Counted from the stretch's first letter, positions 1 through 4,863 are shown. The stretch: DNA of 7,164 nucleotides from Candidatus Bathyarchaeota archaeon (GCA_030691555.1 JAUYEB010000294.1:1-7164); one strand, 5' to 3'. The notes: generated from the sequence alone by a model not told the origin. Numbers and translations are program-made.

Positions 1-4
1 TCCT

Positions 5-42
5 CTTAACGGCGTTAAGCCATATTTAACGGCGTTAAATAT
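5..42. promoter_or_regulatory. Twin palindromic operator ahead of the HTH regulator
   Basis: The 13-mer TTAACGGCGTTAA occurs twice, at 6-18 and 26-38. Each copy is palindromic around its central G. Flanking symmetry extends the first to 5-19 and the second to 22-42. The two centres (12 and 32) are 20 bp apart, about two helical turns, so dimers bound at both would sit on the same DNA face. The right arm of the second copy runs into the TATA box of the following gene, so occupancy would be expected to block TBP/TFB. Autorepression by the adjacent HTH protein is the simplest inference. The repeat itself is seen directly. Confidence 0.75.
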
Positions 43-47
43 ATAAG
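39..47 (+). promoter_or_regulatory. TATA box of the HTH regulator gene
   Basis: The AT-rich stretch AATATATAA lies about 31 bp (centre to start) before the ATG at 74. This is the spacing expected for an archaeal box A driving a leaderless or nearly leaderless transcript. It overlaps the right arm of the second palindrome. Confidence 0.6.
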
Positions 48-73
48 GGTTCAGCGGAATAGATGGATACGAC

Positions 74-466
74 ATGAAGCCCCCCTGCATGGTCGTGGTC
101 CAGCACATCCTCCCCGCACTACGCCTCGAGATCACCCGGGAGCTCGTCGAGAAATACGGGATAAAGAGGTCGGACGCCGCAGCCAAGATGGGCGTTACGC
201 CCGCAGCCGTTACACAGTACCTCAGCAGGGCGCGGGGCGGCTCCGCCACGACCCTGGTCGAGGGGAGCGGGAGGGTGATGGAGCTCGTTGACGAGATATC
301 CGCCGACATAGCGCGCGGGGAGAGCGCCCTCGACGTGCTGCTGCTCAAGCTGTGCCGCGCCTGCGCGGTCGCCCGCTCCGAGGGGCTCATCTGCCAGCTA
401 CACAAGGACTCGATGCCGGGGCTGAGCGACGTCAAGGGGTGCTCCTGCGCCCTAAACATTGCGTAG
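74..466 (+). CDS. HTH transcriptional regulator with Cys-rich C-terminus (COG2522-like)
   Basis: A 130-residue predicted DNA-binding regulator. The N-terminus (PCMVVVQHILPALRLEITRE) matches the start typical of archaeal XRE-type HTH regulators, including those fused to ThiN. A helix-turn-helix follows at about residues 31-53 (SDAAAKMGVTPAAVTQYLS). The C-terminal part carries C94-x2-C97-x9-C107-x2-H110 and then C123-x-C125, spaced as for a metal or Fe-S site. The family commonly has such a C-terminal cysteine/histidine cluster, but the ligand cannot be read from sequence. ATG at 74 is preferred because the ATG at 63 is closed by a stop after four codons and the TATA box places transcription start near 70. 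The gene is followed after 10 nt by a small winged-helix-like gene. The twin palindromes upstream suggest autoregulation. Target genes are unknown. Confidence 0.85.
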   Translation: MKPPCMVVVQHILPALRLEITRELVEKYGIKRSDAAAKMGVTPAAVTQYLSRARGGSATTLVEGSGRVMELVDEISADIARGESALDVLLLKLCRACAVARSEGLICQLHKDSMPGLSDVKGCSCALNIA

Positions 467-476
467 AGGCTGAAAA

Positions 477-746
477 ATGGAGACTAACATAACCGCCGAG
501 GTGCTGACCCCCGAGTTGGAGGAGCAGGTCACCGAGATGAGCACGCGTAACCTCGTCGCCTTCTACGCCGACGACCTCCGAAGCATCGGGACGCGCCGCC
601 TCACGGCTACGATCCCCCCCGGCGTTCTCCGGCAGCTCCGCCTCCACGGCATAATCAACTCCCGCCGAACCTACAGGAACGGCAAGGTCCTCTACCTCAC
701 CGAGAAGGGGGAGGCCCTCCTTAGAGACGTCGCCTCCGAGGGCTGA
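477..746 (+). CDS. Small winged-helix-like hypothetical protein
   Basis: An 89-residue protein with no certain family. The second half (residues about 46-85) reads like a winged helix: a helix PPGVLRQLRLHGII, a basic turn with SRRTYRNG, the strand KVLYLT and a final helix EKGEALLRDV. This resembles the wing and last helix of archaeal MarR/ArsR-like or replication-initiator-like domains. The first half is acidic and helical. The start ATG at 477 has a Shine-Dalgarno-like GAGG at 466-469, 7 nt upstream. It overlaps the end of the preceding regulator's stop codon, so the two are very probably co-transcribed and translationally linked. A hairpin directly after the stop closes the unit. A DNA-binding role is an inference. 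The cluster resembles a two-gene regulator operon under the control of its own palindromes. Confidence 0.72.
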   Translation: METNITAEVLTPELEEQVTEMSTRNLVAFYADDLRSIGTRRLTATIPPGVLRQLRLHGIINSRRTYRNGKVLYLTEKGEALLRDVASEG

Positions 747-769
747 GGCGGCCCCTGATCGGGGTCGTC
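747..769 (+). terminator. Hairpin directly after the regulator operon
   Basis: Immediately after the TGA at 744-746, bases 747-755 pair with 761-769. This gives 9 bp including two G-T wobbles, a CCCC/GGGG core and the loop TGATC. Moderately T-rich sequence follows (TCTGTTCTCTCGT). Position and fold suit a transcript 3' end. Archaeal termination does not need a hairpin, so the role is inferred. Confidence 0.45.
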
Positions 770-935
770 TGTTCTCTCGTGCGCGCATGGGGGAGGGGGG
801 GTGGTCCTTCGCCGCCGCCACGATTCCGGGTATTTTAGCCGGTTTAGCCGTTTGGGGCCTTTTTCTGGCTTCTTTGGCGGCGGAGGGCGGCGGATGCCCG
901 ACCACTCATATTCCTACGCGATTAAATGCGTCAAG
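770..935. other. Non-coding gap with imperfect inverted repeat and short direct repeat
   Basis: No convincing gene lies here. The stretch contains a G-run region (790-801) and an inverted repeat. In the repeat, GTGGTC at 801-806 matches GACCAC at 900-905, and GCCGCCGCCA at 811-820 matches TGGCGGC at 875-881, enclosing about 54 nt. The enclosed part has a tandem direct repeat, TTTAGCCG at 834-841 and 843-850, with a 9-nt period, followed by the T-run TTTTT at 860-864. It could be regulatory DNA for the downstream luxS promoter or a folded RNA; nothing shows which. Confidence 0.4.
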
Positions 936-937
936 AT

Positions 938-948
938 AATATAAATAA
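938..948 (+). promoter_or_regulatory. TATA box of the luxS transcription unit
   Basis: AATATAAATAA is the best TATA-like element between the regulator operon and luxS. It predicts a transcript start around 965-970. A perfect 12-bp palindrome (GCCCATATGGGC, 958-969) sits at that predicted start and could be an operator. A leader of roughly 35-40 nt to the proposed luxS start would follow, containing GGGAGGT at 981-987. Confidence 0.6.
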
Positions 949-963
949 CGGAATACCGCCCAT

Positions 964-1008
964 ATGGGCATCCCACAGATGGGAGGTAGAACCAACTCAA
1001 ACCAATAA
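964..1008 (+). CDS. Possible 14-codon leader ORF overlapping the luxS start
   Basis: ATG at 964 (or the in-frame ATG at 979) opens a tiny frame reading MGIPQMGGRTNSNQ and ending in TAA at 1006-1008. Given the TATA box at 938-948, the first ATG would be near the 5' end of the transcript, which suits leaderless initiation. Its stop overlaps the proposed luxS ATA codon as ATAA, the geometry of coupled ATGA junctions. It has no recognisable domain. It may be a real coupling or leader peptide, or merely chance. It may also be the true luxS N-terminus if a base has been lost or miscalled before 1006. Confidence 0.3.
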   Translation: MGIPQMGGRTNSNQ

Positions 1009-1496
1009 GCCTAGAGTCATTCAGCCTCGACCACACCAGGATCAAGGCCCCCTACGTCAGAGTGTCAAAACGGGTCGAGGTCCCCGGAAGCGGATACGAG
1101 ATATCCACCTTCGACTTCAGGGTCCGCACACCGAACACGGAGCTCCTCACCCCGAAGGTGGCGCACTCGCTGGAGCACCTGTTCGCCGTCGCCCTCAGGG
1201 CGGAGTGCGAGGAGCACCAGCTCGACCTCAAGGTGTTGGACGTCTCCCCGATGGGGTGCAGGACCGGCTACTACCTGACCGTGCTCAACCCGGCGGGGGC
1301 GCTCCCGCTGTCGAGGGCGACCGAGGCGGTGAGGGCGATGCTCCCCGGTGCGCTGGAGATCGGGGAGCTGCCCGGCGCGCGCCTCGAGACCTGCGGCGCC
1401 TACAGGGAGCACGACTTCGAGGGGGCGAGGGCCGAGATAGCCCGCCTCACCCGGGAGGAGATAGTGCCTCTGGAGAAGCCGCCCCTGCTAGACTAG
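1005..1496 (+). CDS. luxS: S-ribosylhomocysteine lyase (LuxS)
   Basis: LuxS is a cytosolic metalloenzyme (Fe2+ in known members) that splits S-ribosylhomocysteine into homocysteine and DPD, the precursor of autoinducer-2. Hallmarks are all present, numbered from codon 1005: LDHTRIKAP at residues 8-16, metal ligands H54 and H58 in HSLEH with catalytic E57, SPMGCRTGYY with catalytic C85, and metal ligand C130 in TCGAYREHDFEGA. Length would be 163 residues, normal for the family. The first standard start codon, GTG at 1062, would remove the conserved N-terminal SFSLDHTRIKAPYVR segment. That segment is clearly encoded in frame back to a TAG at 987. Between these points the only plausible initiator is ATA at 1005, giving (M)SLESFSLDH, so I place the start there. 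Supply of the substrate by an MTA/SAH nucleosidase (Pfs) is not visible in the window. The enzyme call is firm; the start is uncertain. Confidence 0.92.
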   Translation: MSLESFSLDHTRIKAPYVRVSKRVEVPGSGYEISTFDFRVRTPNTELLTPKVAHSLEHLFAVALRAECEEHQLDLKVLDVSPMGCRTGYYLTVLNPAGALPLSRATEAVRAMLPGALEIGELPGARLETCGAYREHDFEGARAEIARLTREEIVPLEKPPLLD

Positions 1497-1539
1497 CTGG
1501 CGTTAACCTTACACGCGCCGGCGCACCAGATACCTCGAC

Positions 1540-1851
1540 ATGGTCAAGAAGGCGATCCAGATAGACGAGAAGGACAACGTCGCCACGACGACCGGCGAGG
1601 TGGACGCCGGGGAGGCCCTCGAGGTCATAAGCCCCGACGGCGGGGTCATACTCAGGCCCAGGGTCTCCGAGCCCATCCCCTTCGGCCACAAGCTCGCCAT
1701 CAAGCCCATCAAGAAGGGCGAGAACATCGTCAAGTACGGCGAGGTCATAGGCGTCGCCACACAGCCCATAGAGGCGGGGGCGTGGGTCAACACCCACAAC
1801 GTCGGCAGCGCGCGCATGCCGACGAGCGGCAAGGAGGCGGGGATACTGTGA
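1540..1851 (+). CDS. SAF-domain small subunit, UxaA-type dehydratase (or SuyA-like)
   Basis: A 103-residue SAF domain matching the N-terminal part of altronate/galactarate dehydratases. It runs from KKAIQIDEKDNVATTTGEVD through the strand-rich core IPFGHKLAIKPIKKGENIVKYGEVIG to the end motif GAWVNTHNVGSAR. In fused family members this domain precedes the catalytic part; here it is a separate gene. Its TGA overlaps the GTG start of the large subunit by 4 nt. ATG at 1540 starts exactly where the family starts. It lies 43 nt after luxS without a clear Shine-Dalgarno. A weak TATA-like GTTAACCTTA (1502-1511) could give a leaderless start, so it may be read from luxS or from its own promoter. The substrate is undetermined: altronate, galactarate, a related aldonate, or sulfolactate. 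Confidence 0.88.
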   Translation: MVKKAIQIDEKDNVATTTGEVDAGEALEVISPDGGVILRPRVSEPIPFGHKLAIKPIKKGENIVKYGEVIGVATQPIEAGAWVNTHNVGSARMPTSGKEAGIL

Positions 1852-3023
1852 CCCAGTTCATGGGCTACCAGCGCCCCGACAAGACCGTCGGAGTCCGCAA
1901 CCACCTGCTCGTCCTCGCCCCGATAGACTGCAGCTTCGAGCCGGCGAAGAAGATCGCGGCGCAGGTCGACGGCGCCGTCGCCGTCACACAGTACCACGGC
2001 TGCGGGAGCGACCCGGTCATCGTCAGCAACCTGGTGGGGACCGCCCTCAACCCCAACGTCGCCGCCGTCCTGGTCCTCGGGCTGGGTTGCGAGACTCTAA
2101 CCGTCGACACCGTGGCGGACGGCGTGAGGCCGAGCGGCAAGCCCGTGGAGACGCTCGTCCTCCAGCAGGAGGGCGGCACGCTGAAGACGCAGGAGAAGGC
2201 GCTACGCATCCTCCAGCGCTGGGCGCAGGAGGTCGCCGAGTACAGGCCCGAGCCATTCCCGGTGAGCAAGCTGACGCTCGCCGTCGAGTGCGGCGGCAGC
2301 GACGCCACCAGCGGCCTCGCCGCCAACCCCGCCGTCGGGGTCGCCTGCGACAAGCTCATCGACGAGGGAGGCACCGTCATCTTCAGCGAGCCCCAGGAGA
2401 TGATCGGGACCCAGCACATCCTCGCACGCAGGGCGGTGAACGAGAGGGTCGCCGCCGACGTCTACAGGATGATCGACGAGGACGAGGCGCGCCTCAAGGC
2501 GAGGGGCATCGACAGCAGGTGGATGAGCGCCGGCAACATAGACGGCGGCCTCACCACGATCGAGGAGAAGAGCCTCGGCGCCATCAGGAAGGGCGGGACG
2601 CGCCCCATCCAGGGCGTCCTCCAGAACAACTGGGACCGATTCGACCGCCCCACGCGCCCCGGCCTCTGGCTCCAGGACGGAACCGGCTGGGACGTCCCAT
2701 CCGTCACCCACATGGTCGCCGCCGGGGCACAGGTCGTCTGCTTCACCAGCGGGCAGGGCAGCACGACGGGCCACGCCATCGCCCCCGTCATAAAGATCAC
2801 GGGCAACCCAGTCACCTACCAGCAGATGGAGGACAACATGGACATAAACGCCGGCACCATCCTCGACGGCTCCGAGAGCCTCAACAGCGTCGGCCAACGC
2901 ATCTACCAGACCATCATCGACACCGCCAACGGCAAGAAGACCAAGGCCGAGGCACTCGGGTACCGCGACTACATAGTCTTCTGCAGGAACAGGGCAGCCG
3001 AGCACCTGCTCGGCCACTGCTAA
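1848..3023 (+). CDS. UxaA-family large subunit, sugar-acid dehydratase (or SuyB-like)
   Basis: A 391-residue catalytic subunit of the altronate/galactarate dehydratase family, which removes water from sugar acids; the related SuyB removes sulfite from sulfolactate. Visible family blocks include GYQRPDKTVGVRNH near the start, C28, QYHGCG with H50 and C52, GLGCE with C81, ECGGSDATSGLAANPAVG around 147-164, FSEPQEMIG, GNIDGGLTTIEEKSLGAIRK, and PVIKITGNPVTY near the end. The cysteines are consistent with the metal or Fe-S dependence reported for the family. The start is GTG at 1848, overlapping the small-subunit stop (GTGA), with GGAGG at 1833-1837 ten nt upstream. ATG at 1860 is an alternative. 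The frame is open further upstream but that part is not family-like. The subunits surely act as one complex. The substrate cannot be told from sequence. Confidence 0.9.
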   Translation: MTQFMGYQRPDKTVGVRNHLLVLAPIDCSFEPAKKIAAQVDGAVAVTQYHGCGSDPVIVSNLVGTALNPNVAAVLVLGLGCETLTVDTVADGVRPSGKPVETLVLQQEGGTLKTQEKALRILQRWAQEVAEYRPEPFPVSKLTLAVECGGSDATSGLAANPAVGVACDKLIDEGGTVIFSEPQEMIGTQHILARRAVNERVAADVYRMIDEDEARLKARGIDSRWMSAGNIDGGLTTIEEKSLGAIRKGGTRPIQGVLQNNWDRFDRPTRPGLWLQDGTGWDVPSVTHMVAAGAQVVCFTSGQGSTTGHAIAPVIKITGNPVTYQQMEDNMDINAGTILDGSESLNSVGQRIYQTIIDTANGKKTKAEALGYRDYIVFCRNRAAEHLLGHC

Positions 3024-3035
3024 CCTTCCATAATC

Positions 3036-3047
3036 CGGTTTTTACCG
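3036..3047 (+). terminator. Short T-loop hairpin after the dehydratase genes
   Basis: CGGT and ACCG can pair around TTTT, 12 nt after the stop codon, and the surrounding T-run (3039-3043) is a typical archaeal termination signal. The stem is only 4 bp, so the T-run may matter more than the fold. Confidence 0.3.
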
Positions 3048-3111
3048 CACTTCTAATTATAACAATGCAGAGCCCAACAACACAATTGCTAAATAGGACT
3101 AAATGAAAAGA

Positions 3112-3184
3112 AACTCGGGTTGACCACTTCCGCGGAAGCGGACGATCCCAAAACCCGAGCGGGGGCGTCGTACCAGGCGCCCCA
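3112..3184 (+). ncRNA. Candidate structured non-coding RNA, family unknown
   Basis: Two compact folds lie between the dehydratase gene and the tRNA, with no ORF. In the first, CTCGGGTT (3114-3121) pairs perfectly with AACCCGAG (3152-3159). Inside it, TCCGC (3129-3133) pairs with GCGGA (3138-3142) around a GGAA tetraloop of GNRA type. This leaves an asymmetric internal loop of 7 and 9 nt. In the second, GGGGCG (3162-3167) pairs with CGCCCC (3178-3183). It is followed by ACA and a T-rich stretch (ATTTTCTTT) that could end a transcript. A TATA-like CTAAATA (3089-3095) lies about 25 nt before the first stem. The internal loop and ACA recall H/ACA guide RNAs, but the spacing does not fit well. The GNRA loop favours the plus strand, though minus-strand transcription is possible. 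Confidence 0.45.
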
Positions 3185-3200
3185 CATTTTCTTTCACAAA

Positions 3201-3211
3201 TAGTTAATAAT
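3201..3211 (+). promoter_or_regulatory. TATA-like element of the tRNA gene
   Basis: TAGTTAATAAT lies in an AT-rich block and is centred about 27 bp before the 5' end of the tRNA at 3233, as expected for an archaeal tRNA promoter. Confidence 0.5.
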
Positions 3212-3232
3212 TGATTATCAGATGCCTTCTTG

Positions 3233-3305
3233 GGGGAGGTGGGATAGTGGTCAGCCTTCCTGGTCTGGTACCCAGGAGAAGTGGGATCGAAACCCACCCT
3301 CCCCA
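3233..3305 (+). tRNA. tRNA with atypical anticodon loop, possibly Thr (GGT)
   Basis: A full cloverleaf can be drawn. The acceptor stem GGGGAGG (3233-3239) pairs perfectly with CCTCCCC (3298-3304), with A73 at 3305 and no encoded full CCA (the next bases are CA). T8 is at 3240, and the D arm has AGTGGTCA in its loop. The T stem GTGGG/CCCAC (3281-3285/3293-3297) has the loop ATCGAAA. The anticodon stem CCTGG/CCAGG (3259-3263/3272-3276) is perfect but encloses 8 nt, TCTGGTAC, not 7. Taking T33 as 3266 gives anticodon GGT with C32 and A37, fitting a tRNA-Thr with one extra 5' loop base. The D stem is weak (G-T, G-C, A-C mismatch, T-G), and position 54 is A, not T. The gene could be a functional variant or a decaying copy; the isotype is uncertain. 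Confidence 0.72.
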
Positions 3306-3312
3306 CATTTAA

Positions 3313-3338
3313 GCGGGGTAATAGTCAAACGACCCCGT
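3313..3338. terminator. Hairpin between the tRNA and the convergent ferritin-like gene
   Basis: CGGGGT (3314-3319) pairs with ACCCCG (3332-3337), extended by a G-T pair, around a 12-nt loop. It fills most of the 37-bp gap between two converging genes and could mark transcript ends in either direction. Confidence 0.4.
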
Positions 3339-3342
3339 TGAG

Positions 3343-3819
3343 TTAGTTGTCGGCGAGCACGACGTCGTCGTACTCCTTCTCGATCTTGAGCTTGTGCCCC
3401 TGCTCCATCTTGGCGAAGTCTCCCCACATCGTGCCCAGCGGGTGCGCCGAGTAGGCCTTGGAGAGCGCCGTGTAGAAGTCAACCGCCGTCTGCTCGCTCT
3501 TCGCCGCGAAGATGAGGGTGTCCTGGTATGAGGCGTCGGGGCTCAGGGGAGCATCCTTGAGGGGGTCGGAGATGCGCAGGTCCATGACCCTCTTCAGGTC
3601 GCCGATCCTACCCTCGCTTAGGACCTTCTTGGGGTCCTTCAGAGCCGTCTCGAAGTACTCCCTGTGCTTCGCCTCGTCGGCGGCGAGCTCCTGGAGGAGC
3701 TTCTTGGAGCCGGGGTTCTTCACCTTCTTCGCCGTCCCGGTGTAGAGGTTGTAGGCGCCCGTCTCCATCGTGACGCCGACCCTGAGGGCCTTCTCGACCG
3801 TCCATCCGTCGATGCTCAT
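3343..3819 (-). CDS. Ferritin-like diiron protein (rubrerythrin-type four-helix domain)
   Basis: A 158-residue four-helix ferritin-like domain without a rubredoxin domain. The expected carboxylate/histidine ligands are all present: E19 in METGAYNLY, E49 and H52 in DEAKHREYFE, E109 in KSEQTAVDFY, and E139 and H142 in MEQGHKLKIEKEY. This is the E, ExxH, E, ExxH pattern of rubrerythrin-like diiron centres. Relatives act in peroxide or oxygen detoxification or iron handling in the cytosol; without rubredoxin, an electron donor must come from elsewhere. About 50 residues with many charged and proline residues link the two helix pairs. ATG at 3819 lies about 35 nt from a TATA box, so the transcript is nearly leaderless. 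The stop lies 5 bp beyond the hairpin shared with the tRNA. No signal peptide is seen. The precise reaction is not predictable. Confidence 0.82.
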   Translation of the reverse strand: MSIDGWTVEKALRVGVTMETGAYNLYTGTAKKVKNPGSKKLLQELAADEAKHREYFETALKDPKKVLSEGRIGDLKRVMDLRISDPLKDAPLSPDASYQDTLIFAAKSEQTAVDFYTALSKAYSAHPLGTMWGDFAKMEQGHKLKIEKEYDDVVLADN

Positions 3820-3850
3820 CGTTTATCAGGCTAACCTAACCGCGGCACGG

Positions 3851-3859
3851 TATAAAAAT
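3851..3859 (-). promoter_or_regulatory. TATA box of the ferritin-like gene
   Basis: On the minus strand the sequence reads ATTTTTATA, about 35 nt (centre) upstream of the ATG at 3819. This predicts transcription start near 3828. It lies in the 58-bp gap after the upstream beta-propeller gene, so the ferritin-like gene has its own promoter and is not merely read through. Confidence 0.6.
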
Positions 3860-3877
3860 GTATGAAAACTGTCGTGG

Positions 3878-4777
3878 TCAGCTCTCGACGTAGACCGCGG
3901 CCCTGCATGTCTTGGGGAGGAAGGCGTAGAGCCTCTGCCTGCTCCTGTCGAAGGCGAAGGTGCCGGCTCCCTCCTCGGTCTTGACCTGCTGGACTATCTT
4001 CATCTCTATGAGGTCGATTGTGGCGAGGAGGCCGGGCTTGGCGAGGGCGCAGTAGAGGAACTTGCGCGTGCCGTTGAACCATGTGACGTCGGGCTCACCG
4101 GGTATCTTCGCCCTGCAGATCTCAACACCCTTCTCCAGGTCCATGGCGACCACCGCCCCGCCGTCGCAGGCTATGTAGGCCTCCCTCCCGTCTGCGTTGA
4201 GGTCGATCCCGTGGGGCCCAGCTACAGGCACGGGGACGAGCTTCCCCAGCTCCCCAGTCCTCGGGGAGAGGGTGACATACCCCGCCGGCTCCCTTATGCA
4301 GATGACGAACCTGTCGAGGTGGGGGCTGTAGACGCACCACCTCGGCCTCCCCGGGAGCTTGACCGACTTCAGCACCTCCCCCCTGAACGGGTCGACGAAG
4401 CGGGCGTGCAGGTCCGCCGTGTCGGCGGCGAGGAGGACGCCGTGGTCGTCGTCCCACGCAAGCCCGTTCGGCTTGGACCCCGCCTGTATCATCCTGTTGA
4501 GCGTCCCCTTGGCGGCGTTGATGACGAGTATCTTGCCGCTCCCCCTGCTCGCGGCGAAGGCGAGGCCCTCCGCCTGGGCGCAGACGACGCCGCTCGCCTC
4601 CGGGCAGCCGGGTATAGTCTTGACGTGGGTGCCCCTCAGGCCGTCTATGATCTCGACGGTCCCCGTAGACGTGTGTGCGACGTAGACGTAGCCGTTCGCC
4701 GAGTAGACGTCGCCGTGGTCGAAGCCTCCAGACTGGTGCTGCGGCAGTGGGACGTATCGTTCGAGTTTGAGAACCAC
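3878..4777 (-). CDS. Seven-bladed YncE-type beta-propeller protein
   Basis: A protein of 299 residues from GTG at 4777, built of seven repeats of about 40 residues that each look like one four-stranded blade. They open at GYVYVAHTSTGTVEIIDG, GLAFAASRGSGKILVINA, GLAWDDDHGVLLAADTADLH, WCVYSPHLDRFVICIREP, GIDLNADGREAYIACDGG, DVTWFNGTRKFLYCALAKPG and TFAFDRSRQRLYAFLP. YncE/SMP-30-like propellers bind ligands or proteins, and a few are enzymes; no catalytic metal site is evident here. No signal peptide or membrane segment is visible, so it is probably cytosolic. The open frame extends to ATG 4855, adding a 26-residue basic segment, but that part overlaps the promoter of the divergent gene and is not propeller-like, so I chose 4777. 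It is followed after 58 bp by the ferritin-like gene on the same strand. The function is unknown. Confidence 0.8.
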   Translation of the reverse strand: MVLKLERYVPLPQHQSGGFDHGDVYSANGYVYVAHTSTGTVEIIDGLRGTHVKTIPGCPEASGVVCAQAEGLAFAASRGSGKILVINAAKGTLNRMIQAGSKPNGLAWDDDHGVLLAADTADLHARFVDPFRGEVLKSVKLPGRPRWCVYSPHLDRFVICIREPAGYVTLSPRTGELGKLVPVPVAGPHGIDLNADGREAYIACDGGAVVAMDLEKGVEICRAKIPGEPDVTWFNGTRKFLYCALAKPGLLATIDLIEMKIVQQVKTEEGAGTFAFDRSRQRLYAFLPKTCRAAVYVES

Positions 4778-4853
4778 GGATCGAAGTGCTCGGTGAAGGA
4801 TGTAGTTCTTCGCATGACTGCGGTGTCCGAACCGTGGCTCGGGACGCAATACC

Positions 4854-4863
4854 ATATAAGATA
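4854..4863 (+). promoter_or_regulatory. TATA box of the CinA-like gene in the divergent intergenic region
   Basis: ATATAAGATA is centred about 27 bp before the GTG at 4885, which indicates a leaderless transcript starting at or next to that codon. The same AT-rich block on the minus strand (TATCTTATAT) could serve the divergent beta-propeller gene. Confidence 0.6.

Noticed and set aside
432..905. A 157-codon open frame on the minus strand
   Set aside because: It is antisense to the winged-helix-like gene and otherwise low-complexity Ala/Pro/Lys/Arg sequence with no recognisable domain. The plus-strand reading has a Shine-Dalgarno, operon context and a sensible fold.
1498..1508. GGCGTTAAC near 1500 as a third copy of the TTAACGGCGTTAA operator
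   Set aside because: Only one half-site matches and there is no symmetric partner.
926..1564. A 212-codon plus-strand frame overlapping luxS
   Set aside because: It is luxS read in another frame and yields Arg/Pro/Gly-rich sequence typical of shadow frames in GC-rich genes.
1782..1847. Upstream extension of the dehydratase large subunit
   Set aside because: The open frame continues, but residues before GTG 1848 overlap the SAF gene and resemble no family N-terminus. The GTGA overlap and GGAGG support 1848.
3127..3138. Perfect palindrome CTTCCGCGGAAG as an operator
   Set aside because: It is embedded in the candidate RNA fold, where TCCGC/GCGGA around GGAA is a better pairing. There is no adjacent promoter that would make an operator likely.
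2914..3306. A 130-codon minus-strand open frame covering the tRNA and the intergenic region
   Set aside because: It is antisense to the dehydratase 3' end, the folded RNA candidate and the tRNA, and its composition is not protein-like.
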